Assembly: GCA_964512995.1 (NCBI GenBank)
Contig: CAZELM010000015.1
Coordinates: 25,229-89,228, forward strand
Reading direction: 5' to 3'
Length of the DNA: 64,000 nt
Origin: CAZELM01 sp964512995
Lineage (GTDB): Bacteria > CSSED10-310
The position numbers were made by a program, and so were the translations under genes. Below are positions 42,888 to 51,331 of the stretch, piece after piece (position 1 is the first letter of the stretch; each line of letters starts with the position of its first letter). A model generated the notes under the pieces. It saw nothing but the letters and a program-made list of their open reading frames with translations, made no database searches and was not told the origin of the DNA.

Positions 42888-44249
42888 TTAAAGCCGATAG
42901 CGAATATTCAATAGAACCTGATTGTCTCTGTCCTCTTTGTCGCCCATAGATCGTTCATAGTCGATGAGCGCGGTTAATTTCCGGGTGAACATATAGAAAA
43001 TGGATGCACTGATTCGTTGGGTAGACTCGAAATGATGTGCGACCAGTTGGTTCTCCGGGTATACCGTCCGTGACTGCGCATATGCCAGACTCACATTGAG
43101 GCTTTGTCCGAAATTTCGTGCCATCGAAACATAGCTCCCGGTATATTGCCGATCATCGTTTTCAAATCGGCTGATATTACAGTGGAATGACGTCTCAGAG
43201 CCAAATAAACTGCCACATGAAAGACCACCCAGCCACTCGTTTGACGCCGCCGCGTCTTCGAAATCACTGTCACGCGTTCGATATCGCGTGTAAACACGCC
43301 AGTTTTTCGTCAACCGGAGATCAATTCGCGGTGAAACCGCATTCGTTTTAAGATTCTGACCAGAATCATCCGGTCGATAGAAATCCGAGCTTCCCTCCTC
43401 CTGCCGTTCATTCATATCCAGAAAAGGAATATATGGGAGCTGTTTGAAATAGTTGTACGAGACACTCAGACCGATCAACGGGATTGGATCATATCCCAGG
43501 TTTCCATAATAAAATGATATTCCGGAAGAGTCCTTACCTTGTTCCGATGAGAGAATGGCTTCACCGGATTGGTAAAAGAACAGTTGATTGGTATAGCGAT
43601 AGACCGCATCAAATACCAGGCAGTCTTTTGAATCGTAATCGTATTCCGTATCACTGACAGAGACAAATCCGATTCCAATATTGTTCGACGTCTCTTTCTG
43701 AAGCTTCAGATAACCTCCCCACCGAATCCCATCTGTGTCAGTCTTCCCTTTTGAGATCACCGCATTATTCCCTCCGAATAAGCCAATGGATAGTCCGATC
43801 GGAAGATTGGTCTGAAGTTGTCCGCCTGCAATGGATCCCATTCCACTGATTTCTGTCATCGTGCAGATTCCCAACGAAGCAGCGAGTGGTTTTGTTTCGA
43901 GTCCGTAATCGGCTCTGAGATCCCATAAAGAAATTCTGTCAACACCATCCCCCTCTTCGACAAGTTCTGAGCGTACACGAGCATTGGTGAAAAATGACCA
44001 ATCGGTCGATTCCGGGGATTTCCACCCGAACCGCATACGGGTCGTTATGGATGTCCGAGGGTCGATCTCGTGATCATCCGGAATATAGCTATACGCTCCA
44101 AATTGAAAAGTGCCAAAGAAATGATCGGGCAATGGTTGCGCGAAACAGATGCCATTCATCAGAGGCAATAGCCAGAGTGTGGTGCCCAGGATATAGATGC
44201 TTTTTTTGATAACAGATGTTTGGGTTGAAATACTGACTAGGGTCTTCAC
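42888..44249 (-). CDS. Outer membrane beta-barrel partner of the multihaem cytochrome
   Basis: A 453-residue exported protein. The signal peptide ends about residue 37 (GICFA). The remainder is alternating amphipathic strands with many aromatic residues and ends in a strand with RYRL, as expected of a porin-like barrel. I do not recognise a named family. It starts 2 nt after the 30-haem cytochrome gene and should be cotranscribed. Such barrel-cytochrome pairs carry electrons across the outer membrane in known systems (MtrB- or PioB-like); this assignment is by context only. Confidence 0.78.
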   Translation of the reverse strand: MKTLVSISTQTSVIKKSIYILGTTLWLLPLMNGICFAQPLPDHFFGTFQFGAYSYIPDDHEIDPRTSITTRMRFGWKSPESTDWSFFTNARVRSELVEEGDGVDRISLWDLRADYGLETKPLAASLGICTMTEISGMGSIAGGQLQTNLPIGLSIGLFGGNNAVISKGKTDTDGIRWGGYLKLQKETSNNIGIGFVSVSDTEYDYDSKDCLVFDAVYRYTNQLFFYQSGEAILSSEQGKDSSGISFYYGNLGYDPIPLIGLSVSYNYFKQLPYIPFLDMNERQEEGSSDFYRPDDSGQNLKTNAVSPRIDLRLTKNWRVYTRYRTRDSDFEDAAASNEWLGGLSCGSLFGSETSFHCNISRFENDDRQYTGSYVSMARNFGQSLNVSLAYAQSRTVYPENQLVAHHFESTQRISASIFYMFTRKLTALIDYERSMGDKEDRDNQVLLNIRYRL

Positions 44250-44251
44250 GG

Positions 44252-46513
44252 TTAATCCCTTCCATCCGGATGGCAGTAATAACAGGCTGCATCACTATAC
44301 TGATAGCCGGCAGCGTCACGGTGTTTTTCGTCGGTTTCGTCCTTGACGTGACAGGAAGTGCAGGTGAATTTTGTAAAATTGGAGGGGTTGGGGTGGCAAT
44401 CCAGGCACGAGAATCCAGCATGTGCTCCATTGGTGATCGGGAAATAGGGATGATCAAATTGACCTTTATTCCATGTCCCATCCGCATCCTGATGACATCT
44501 CGTGCAATCTGTCGGGAATCCGGCGGCTCGATGATTGGGATTACCGGTACTGTCGTAATCCTGTCGATGGCATGTATAACAGTCTTGAGCTGTTCCCTGA
44601 TAACGGCCATCGGCATGACAAGCGCTGCAATCCAGGACGGCATGTGCGCCGCGCAACGGAAATCCGGTACTATTGTGATCGAATCTTCCGGATTCCCAGG
44701 ATGTGGATTGGTGGCAATTGGAGCAATCCGTTGAAAATCCAGCCGCTCGATGATCGGGATTCCTGGTATTTTCAAAATTGCTTCGGTGGCAACTGTAGCA
44801 ATCGGAAGGCGTCCCTTGATATCTCCCATTCGGATGGCATCGCTCACACGGAAGCCCCAGATGGGCTCCCTGCAGAGGGAATCCCGTGGAGTCATGATTG
44901 AAACTGGAAGTTTGCCATCCGGCTGTTGTATGACAGCTATTGCATTCGGTCGGAAATCCGCCGGACTGATGATTGGGATCTGTTGTTGATTCATAATCTG
45001 CTTTATGACAAGCATAACATTCCGATGGTGTACCCTGGAATCGGCCGTTTGGATGACACTGGCTGCACAGAACCGTCCGATGCATTCCGGTCAGTGGAAA
45101 TCCAGTTGTGTCATGATTGAATGCACCACTGCCAAAACTGGACGTATTGTGACACGTTGCACAGTCGGTGGAAAAACCTGCATTCCGATGGTTCGGGTTC
45201 CGGGTTGATTCATAATCTGATCTGTGACAGGCATAGCATTCGGATGATACTCCTTGGTATCGGCCATTTGGATGACATTGCGAACAAGATGCGGCTTTGT
45301 GTGCGCCGGTCAATGAAAATCCCGTTGTATCATGATTGAATTGACCACTCCCCCATCCGGATGTTGTATGGCAGATAAAACAATCAGTCGGGAATCCGCC
45401 CTGCTTGTGATTCGGGTCATCCGCACCATTATAGTCTCCTGTGTGACATCCATAACATGAATTGGTTGGAGCCGTCAGACTCATTCCCTTGTGGCATTCA
45501 TCACAGGCCAGAGCACGATGGCGACCTTCCAGCCTGAAGCCGGTTTGTACGGCATGGTCCCATTGGGCCGGTGTCCAGTTGAGCGGATTATGGCATACGC
45601 CACATTCCAGACCCAGCTTTGTTTTATACGGATCGTCCTGGCGGCGAATCCAATGGCATATCTCACATTGTTTCGGTGTTCCTTTGAAAACACCTTTCAG
45701 ATGGCATTCCTCACACGGCACCGTTCGGTGTTGGCCACTGAGAAAAAAATCACTGCCATGAGAAATCTGATTGGATACTTGATTCCATTTCTCCGGTTTG
45801 TGACATATGGAACAGTCTTTACCCAGTTGACCCTGATGGGCATCTTGATGGCAGTTGACACATCGATCGGAAAGTGTCACGATCTTCGATGAATGGCATT
45901 TCCCACACTCCAATGACCGGTGAACACCCTGTAGCTCGAATCCGGTTGTCTCGTGTTTGAATTGCTTTGCCAGCTCAAATCCATCGGTTGAGTGACATTG
46001 ACTGCACTGCATGCTGCCATATTCTCCGCCATGCGGTTCGTCGTGACAGCTAGAGCAGTTCGGGCTCAGTCCCAGGAAACTCTTCTGCTTATGGCATCTG
46101 CTGCAATCTGTGATGTTCTTATGTTTGCCTGTCAGAGAAAATCCCGTTTGATCATGATTGAAGCTGCTGCGATCCAGATTTATCAAAGCCGCGTCTCGTC
46201 CTCGATGTTCCGCATGACAGGAACGGCAGTTCGTCTTTTTGTTCGAATGGAATCCACGTCCCTGATCAATCCGTTCCTTCAGCTTCGTATGACATGCCAG
46301 GCATAGATCGGGAGAAAGATCATAGTCGGCCGTGTGACACGACTTACACAGCGTTTCATTCTCCAGTTCTTTGTGAGCTGCGGATAATTCTCCGGGTGAA
46401 TCCGATGCCATCACAATCCCGGAAATAAAACTGCAAACGAACATAACCAGGAATGACATTCCAAACCAGGAGATCCAAAAATCCATCTCCACAAATGAGT
46501 TTTTACGTGTCAT
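44252..46513 (-). CDS. 30-haem c-type cytochrome
   Basis: A 753-residue exported protein with 30 CXXCH motifs by my count, the first at about residue 56 and the last near the C-terminus. An N-terminal hydrophobic segment (about residues 12-36) acts as signal peptide or anchor. Residues 372-663 are four exact-length repeats of 73 residues, each with three CXXCH motifs and GAH, NGRYQG and NPNH landmarks; a partial unit follows. There is no catalytic domain, so electron transfer is the likely role, across or beyond the periplasm. It needs the cytochrome c maturation machinery, which is not in this window. The barrel gene follows after 2 nt. Confidence 0.93.
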   Translation of the reverse strand: MTRKNSFVEMDFWISWFGMSFLVMFVCSFISGIVMASDSPGELSAAHKELENETLCKSCHTADYDLSPDLCLACHTKLKERIDQGRGFHSNKKTNCRSCHAEHRGRDAALINLDRSSFNHDQTGFSLTGKHKNITDCSRCHKQKSFLGLSPNCSSCHDEPHGGEYGSMQCSQCHSTDGFELAKQFKHETTGFELQGVHRSLECGKCHSSKIVTLSDRCVNCHQDAHQGQLGKDCSICHKPEKWNQVSNQISHGSDFFLSGQHRTVPCEECHLKGVFKGTPKQCEICHWIRRQDDPYKTKLGLECGVCHNPLNWTPAQWDHAVQTGFRLEGRHRALACDECHKGMSLTAPTNSCYGCHTGDYNGADDPNHKQGGFPTDCFICHTTSGWGSGQFNHDTTGFSLTGAHKAASCSQCHPNGRYQGVSSECYACHRSDYESTRNPNHRNAGFSTDCATCHNTSSFGSGAFNHDTTGFPLTGMHRTVLCSQCHPNGRFQGTPSECYACHKADYESTTDPNHQSGGFPTECNSCHTTAGWQTSSFNHDSTGFPLQGAHLGLPCERCHPNGRYQGTPSDCYSCHRSNFENTRNPDHRAAGFSTDCSNCHQSTSWESGRFDHNSTGFPLRGAHAVLDCSACHADGRYQGTAQDCYTCHRQDYDSTGNPNHRAAGFPTDCTRCHQDADGTWNKGQFDHPYFPITNGAHAGFSCLDCHPNPSNFTKFTCTSCHVKDETDEKHRDAAGYQYSDAACYYCHPDGRD
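44525..45400 (-). repeat. Four 219-bp in-frame repeats in the cytochrome gene
   Basis: Each 219-bp unit encodes 73 residues with three haem-binding sites. Unit boundaries (GGF/AGF before TDC or TEC) fall at 45400, 45181, 44962 and 44743, and a partial fifth copy begins at 44524. Identity is high but not perfect. This suggests that the protein grew by tandem duplication. Confidence 0.9.
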
Positions 46514-46956
46514 AAGTATGATGTCTCCCCCATAGACATTTTTTCATCCGATCAAGAAAACCATGATGATTCCCTTGGCATAAATCCATTTTAGATTTTT
46601 TTTAGAAAAAATCCAATATTGATCAGCACATCAAATCTATTTGAAAAAAGCCAATACCACCAAATTCGATTATATAACACAATACTGAATTCTGCTACTG
46701 CCAGATAGAGGATATCCGAAAAACCGTATCGTGAATACACACGCCATCATACAGAATCATCACTTCGATCAGGCGTTTCCACGTCCTCCTATTTGATTAT
46801 GCCGGCCACCCCTTTTAACGGGGATTTTCAGTGGTGAACGGTTATCGGGATTATTATTGGAGTCATCACGGTGGACAATTTGATGGATTCCATTGAATCG
46901 ATCGGATAACGACGTAGTTTACAGTGACTTTGAGATCGATTTTCCGCGAGGCATAT
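46514..46956. other. Intergenic region upstream of the cytochrome
   Basis: This 443-bp region has no gene. It holds a perfect hairpin GATTTTTT/AAAAAATC (46594-46613, loop TTAG), AT-rich sequence that may contain the cytochrome promoter, and a short CCCC/GGGG stem at 46809-46823. The cytochrome start has GGGGGAG about 11 nt before it. I find no convincing -35/-10 pair. Confidence 0.5.
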
Positions 46957-47427
46957 TCAGTCATCCACACTCAATTCTTTTTTGATACAAAAATCTATGA
47001 TTCGATGATGATGCTCGGAATCCGCCTTTCCCAGATTATTGAGCAAAGAACCCAAGCCGGGATTCGACTCCAGTATTGCATTCCGATAGTGATGTTCGGA
47101 AGCGTTTCGTTCGAGCTTCAGGCTGATCTTGATTGATTCTGCCAGAGATAGACTGGGTTTGGTTGTCAAGATAGTATCCAGGATCGTCAGGAGTTCCTGG
47201 ATTCCATCAATATCGAACGGAATCTCCTTAAAATCAGTGGGATTCTTCTTGGCAAGATTCAATTGATACCGGATCAGATCACGATGCGAGATCTCATCCT
47301 TTGCCATCTGATAAAATAAAAGACGAGTCTCCGGATCTGAGCTGAAAACGTCCATCAGCCATTGATACCATTCAGCGATTTTTTCTTCGAGACTCTCCAG
47401 TGTTTTCAATATTTTTCTGATATCCAT
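46957..47427 (-). CDS. Ferritin-like/rubrerythrin-type protein
   Basis: A 156-residue four-helix protein. Carboxylate and His residues are spaced as in a di-iron site: EEKIAEWYQWL in helix 1, KDEISHRDLI in helix 2, LERNASEHHYRNAI in helix 3 and ADSEHHHRIIDF in helix 4. There is no rubredoxin domain and no signal peptide. It may store iron or remove peroxide. It lies 77 nt after the PAS-phosphatase gene on the same strand. Confidence 0.75.
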   Translation of the reverse strand: MDIRKILKTLESLEEKIAEWYQWLMDVFSSDPETRLLFYQMAKDEISHRDLIRYQLNLAKKNPTDFKEIPFDIDGIQELLTILDTILTTKPSLSLAESIKISLKLERNASEHHYRNAILESNPGLGSLLNNLGKADSEHHHRIIDFCIKKELSVDD

Positions 47428-47504
47428 GAATCTCCTCCTCCTGAGAATCAGAAATCTTCGATCGAAGGGGGATCAGATCATAAAACAAGCATCAGGGATG
47501 ATGA

Positions 47505-49154
47505 TCATCTGATTTTTACAACTACTGCTGTCAGATCATCTTCCTGCGCCCGGTTCCCACGGAATAATATCACGGAATCCATCACGATATTCATGATGCT
47601 CCACGGTGATTGTTCACGGTTCTGAAGAACGATATCATGCAGTTGCGCTTCAAATGTTATTTCACAGTTATCACGTGTTTCCATCAATCCATCTGAAAAT
47701 AACGCGATAATCGTCCCAGACTCCAATCGCTCCCTTCTGAAATAATAGCATGGTGCCAGACCGATTCCCAATGGGAGTGATGAGGGTGTTTCTGGATCTA
47801 TGAGCTGATGATGACCAATAATCATGGGAGGATAATGACCCGCCAGACCATATTGAAGTGATCTGCCATTGCGTTCAATTACCAGATAGATTGCCGTGGC
47901 GAACCCAGGCTGAGACGACGCCCGAAGTGCCTGATCAATGGAGGTTAAAACATATTGAGGCGATGGATTATGATAAACGGCCGCTCGATAAGCGCCCGTC
48001 ACCATTGCCGCGAGAAGCGCGCTGTCTACACCATGTCCCGCCGCATCACATAGAAGAATGGCCAATCTTCCATCCGGAAGTTGTCGGACATCATACAAAT
48101 CCCCTCCGATCTCGCTGGCCGGACGGCACGCCGCAGAAACTTCACAGTAATCGAATTTCGGAAGTTCCGTCGGGAGAAGTCCAATCTGCATGCGCCTCGC
48201 CAATTCAAACTCCTGCTGCAACTTCTCCGCTTCCCATTGGGATGAGATATCGCGGATCAGGAGCAGATGAAGCTGCCGGTCCGCCTGATCGGGTGACAGA
48301 GAACCATAACCAATCGTCATCGTATTATGAAAAACGATATTTTCCAGTGGACGATAGGGATACAATGTGACTTCTGCGTGAATTATGTTGCCGTTTCGCT
48401 GATGCATGGTGAAAATTCGCGTGATGTGTGTTCCGTTCTCATTATTCTGAATGACATCTCTGACCCAGTTCGCGATATCAAATGGAAGGAATTCGTTCAG
48501 GAGACAGCCTCGTTTACTGATTGGTTCGATATCAAACCACTCATATACTCTCTCGTTCGCCTCGAATGCATGTTCGGAAGATACCAACATCATGGCGTTT
48601 GGAATGGCAGACCATAAACGCATCGCCCGATTGGAAACCCAGGACAGACCCAGTCTCAATAACATGGCCGATGAATATACGGACAATCGCGTCCAAAGAT
48701 CTCGAAATGCCGTGACATCGATCGCATCGGGTGATGAAGAATAAATCAGAATCGGCAGACGTGCGATGAAGGCATCTCTCAATGGGAGTGTTTCCAGTGG
48801 GATCTGCCGATGCAACAGAAACAATTTCGTGAACAGAATAGTCTGCCAGCCGAATCGTTCATTCAACATCTGATATTCCGGTTCTTCGGATGCATGAAAT
48901 GTTCCTTTGATCCAGACAGATGTGTTTTGATCGTCGAACAATGGTTCAAAAGCCATTCTCAGCACCTGCACGTCATCATTTTCAGGAACATCGATCAGGG
49001 TCCGGACCGTGATTCCTTCCGGAATGAATTCCTTCAAAAATTCCGGAACGGTTTTATTGTTGACGAACATCGACCATTGAGACAGAGAATGATCACTGAC
49101 GATTGGCATCGTATGTTGGATAATGGTGTTCATTTCATCGATCATAACGCGCAT
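47505..49154 (-). CDS. PAS domain SpoIIE-type protein phosphatase
   Basis: A 549-residue PP2C-type Ser/Thr phosphatase. The first 200 residues are an unrecognised domain with little similarity to known modules. A PAS-like region (about 195-310; MMLVSSEHAFEANERVYEWF) leads to a coiled linker (ELARRMQIGLLPTELP) and the catalytic domain (about 345-549), with IGGDLYDV, LCDAAGHGVDSALLAAMV and FSDGLMETR carrying the metal-binding Asp residues. Such enzymes usually act on anti-sigma antagonists. No partner switch genes are nearby. No membrane segment is visible. Confidence 0.88.
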   Translation of the reverse strand: MRVMIDEMNTIIQHTMPIVSDHSLSQWSMFVNNKTVPEFLKEFIPEGITVRTLIDVPENDDVQVLRMAFEPLFDDQNTSVWIKGTFHASEEPEYQMLNERFGWQTILFTKLFLLHRQIPLETLPLRDAFIARLPILIYSSSPDAIDVTAFRDLWTRLSVYSSAMLLRLGLSWVSNRAMRLWSAIPNAMMLVSSEHAFEANERVYEWFDIEPISKRGCLLNEFLPFDIANWVRDVIQNNENGTHITRIFTMHQRNGNIIHAEVTLYPYRPLENIVFHNTMTIGYGSLSPDQADRQLHLLLIRDISSQWEAEKLQQEFELARRMQIGLLPTELPKFDYCEVSAACRPASEIGGDLYDVRQLPDGRLAILLCDAAGHGVDSALLAAMVTGAYRAAVYHNPSPQYVLTSIDQALRASSQPGFATAIYLVIERNGRSLQYGLAGHYPPMIIGHHQLIDPETPSSLPLGIGLAPCYYFRRERLESGTIIALFSDGLMETRDNCEITFEAQLHDIVLQNREQSPWSIMNIVMDSVILFRGNRAQEDDLTAVVVKIR

Positions 49155-49255
49155 TCCGAAGATCTCCGATCAGTACAGACTCTAGTAGGTATTCAACTCA
49201 GTTTCAAGTATGGAATGAATATCAGACCATCAGTTGGAATATTTTTATCATGATC

Positions 49256-49308
49256 ATATAAAAAGCCTGAAATGGAAACACATCTTCTGAGTTCCACCTC
49301 AGGCTTTT
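49256..49308 (-). terminator. Terminator of the collagen-like/S74 gene
   Basis: AAAAGCCTGA (49261-49270) pairs with TCAGGCTTTT (49299-49308), followed on the minus strand by further T. An inner CTGAG/CTCAG hairpin (49287-49302) would compete with the outer stem. Confidence 0.8.
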
Positions 49309-49372
49309 ATATCTTCAGATCTATCTGTCGACAATTGAACCAGCAATATCGGCAGTTTCGGGATGATTTGAG

Positions 49373-51277
49373 TTATTCAGCAGCACCCAATTCTGTCTTT
49401 AACTGGTCGATCTCTGTTTTCAGATCATGGATCTGCGTTTGTTGTTCCTTGATGGCTTCAACAAGAAGTGCCACAAGTCGACCGTATTCGATGCCGGTCG
49501 CGTCTTTCCCATTCAGTTCATAACTGACCACTTCAGGTATGATTTCACCGACATCTTCGGCGATCATTCCAATGTCATGCTCACCATTTTCTTTCCAATC
49601 ATAGGTCACGCCATTGAGCGCCAGTACTTTATGAAGCGCGTCTTCGATCGGCCGGATGTTCTTTTTCCACCGTCTGGAACTGGCTCCATTGAAATATCCA
49701 GTCATCGAACCCCATGTGGTATCGCTTCCATTCCGAATATAGATCTGACCGTTCTGAGGATCAGAAAACCACAGATCATCATTGAGCTGCATAAAAGCTC
49801 CGCTTCTGTTTCCTCCGATACGAATCTGGGAACTGTCGCTGCCCAGTCGAACTGTTCCGGCTACGGTTAATTTTTCCCCCGGAGCCGTTGTTCCGATACC
49901 GACATTTCCACCTTCAACGATGATCCCATTGCCGCTTGGGACATTGACAGCCAATCCTGTCCGGGTCGATCCACCGGAGACATTGACAAGAGCGGTATCC
50001 ATCGAAGTCGTCTGAGAATCGTGATGAACATGCATTGATCCATTTTTAAATCCAATCACTTCCAGGAAATGGGTGGAGCTGTCCCCGCCATCCCGCATCA
50101 GGATCGATTGACCGGTGGTATTTAATGCGCCATTGATATGCAATCGGTATTGGGGACTTGCATTGCCGATGCCGACATAGTTATTGGAATTATCGTAGTA
50201 GATTTCAGCACCACCGGCACTCCCGTTGTTGTTATAGATCACCTGCTTGTTTGTTCCGGCAATCGGTCCGGTTTCCCCCTGGATACCCTGTGGTCCCTGG
50301 ATGCCTTGCGGACCTTGAATACCTTGCGGTCCAACGGGACCTGCTGGACCGATGGGACCGATCTCGCCCTGGATGCCTTGTGGTCCAACGGGACCTGTAG
50401 GACCGATGGGACCGATCTCACCCTGGATACCTTGTGGTCCAACGGGACCTGCAGGACCGATGGGACCGATCTCACCCTGGATACCTTGCGGTCCAACGGG
50501 ACCTGCAGGACCGATGGGACCGATCTCACCCTGGATGCCTTGCGGTCCAACGGGACCTGTGGGACCGATGGGACCGATCTCACCCTGGATGCCTTGTGGT
50601 CCAACGGGACCTGTGGGACCGATGGGACCGATCTCACCCTGGATACCTTGCGGTCCAACGGGACCTGTGGGACCGATGGGACCGATCTCACCCTGGATGC
50701 CTTGCGGTCCAACGGGACCTGTAGGACCGATGGGACCGATCTCGCCCTGGATGCCTTGCGGTCCAATGGGACCTGTGGGACCGATGGGACCAACTGGTCC
50801 AATCAGTCCGGTTGGATCCCCCACCCATTGTCCATTCTCATCGATCACTATCCCGGACGCTCCCACGATGCTGACCGAACGCGGATGGATGTCCTGATCA
50901 TATACATCTTCTGCTTCTTGAGCATTGAACGCCTGACCAATGCTCGTCAATGGCTCTCTCGGAGTCAGTGTTTCTCCCGAGACAGTGATCTCAAGCCAGT
51001 AGGGGGCATCAAATGGAAGCTCCATGCCATTGATTTCACCGAGTGTCAGATGGAATATACCATTGGTTACCGAAACATTTTCATGCGTTTCCGTCCACAA
51101 GGAATTTCCATCGGTTTCCGCATCAAAAATAGTCAGTGTAAATGTGTATTGACCGGTTGCCGGACTCCCGTCGACATCGAGGAGATGCCCCTGATAGTTG
51201 ATCAACTGGGGGATGGCTCCCATAACCAGAGCCGCCATACACAAGATTGTGAAAGTTGATAACATTGTACACTTCAT
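49373..51277 (-). CDS. Collagen-like surface protein with S74 chaperone end
   Basis: A 634-residue secreted protein. The signal peptide ends at about residue 20. The family N-terminal domain (LINYQGHL, IHPRSVSI) is followed by about 55 Gly-X-Y triplets in 18-residue units, the shared module (VIYNNNG, YVGIGNASP) and a beta-rich region. From about residue 535 comes a peptidase S74-like intramolecular chaperone (RRWKKNIRPIEDALHKV, GMIAEDVGEIIPEVV), ending in a coiled coil. S74 domains trimerise and cut themselves off phage tail spikes and related fibres. It lies 54 nt after the next collagen-like gene and is probably cotranscribed. Confidence 0.9.
   Translation of the reverse strand: MKCTMLSTFTILCMAALVMGAIPQLINYQGHLLDVDGSPATGQYTFTLTIFDAETDGNSLWTETHENVSVTNGIFHLTLGEINGMELPFDAPYWLEITVSGETLTPREPLTSIGQAFNAQEAEDVYDQDIHPRSVSIVGASGIVIDENGQWVGDPTGLIGPVGPIGPTGPIGPQGIQGEIGPIGPTGPVGPQGIQGEIGPIGPTGPVGPQGIQGEIGPIGPTGPVGPQGIQGEIGPIGPTGPVGPQGIQGEIGPIGPAGPVGPQGIQGEIGPIGPAGPVGPQGIQGEIGPIGPTGPVGPQGIQGEIGPIGPAGPVGPQGIQGPQGIQGPQGIQGETGPIAGTNKQVIYNNNGSAGGAEIYYDNSNNYVGIGNASPQYRLHINGALNTTGQSILMRDGGDSSTHFLEVIGFKNGSMHVHHDSQTTSMDTALVNVSGGSTRTGLAVNVPSGNGIIVEGGNVGIGTTAPGEKLTVAGTVRLGSDSSQIRIGGNRSGAFMQLNDDLWFSDPQNGQIYIRNGSDTTWGSMTGYFNGASSRRWKKNIRPIEDALHKVLALNGVTYDWKENGEHDIGMIAEDVGEIIPEVVSYELNGKDATGIEYGRLVALLVEAIKEQQTQIHDLKTEIDQLKTELGAAE
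50356..50787 (-). repeat. Eight 54-bp repeats encoding collagen triplets
   Basis: Units start every 54 bp from 50356 to 50734 and encode the 18-residue block GPQGIQGEIGPIGPTGPV and close variants. The long plus-strand frames here are a by-product of the repeat. Confidence 0.95.
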
Positions 51278-51331
51278 GTTTTTCCTCTCTCCTTTTTTTA
51301 AGCGTTATTCCATCTTTTTCGTTCAGATCAT

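Noticed and set aside
44089..45015. A 308-codon frame overlapping the cytochrome and barrel genes
   Set aside because: It spans the border of two well-supported genes and follows the 219-bp repeat; composition is that of a shadow frame.
50138..51259. A 373-codon plus-strand frame opposite the S74 collagen-like gene
   Set aside because: It reads as repeats of the reverse strand of the 54-bp units and has no start signal; the minus-strand gene has signal peptide, domains and SD.
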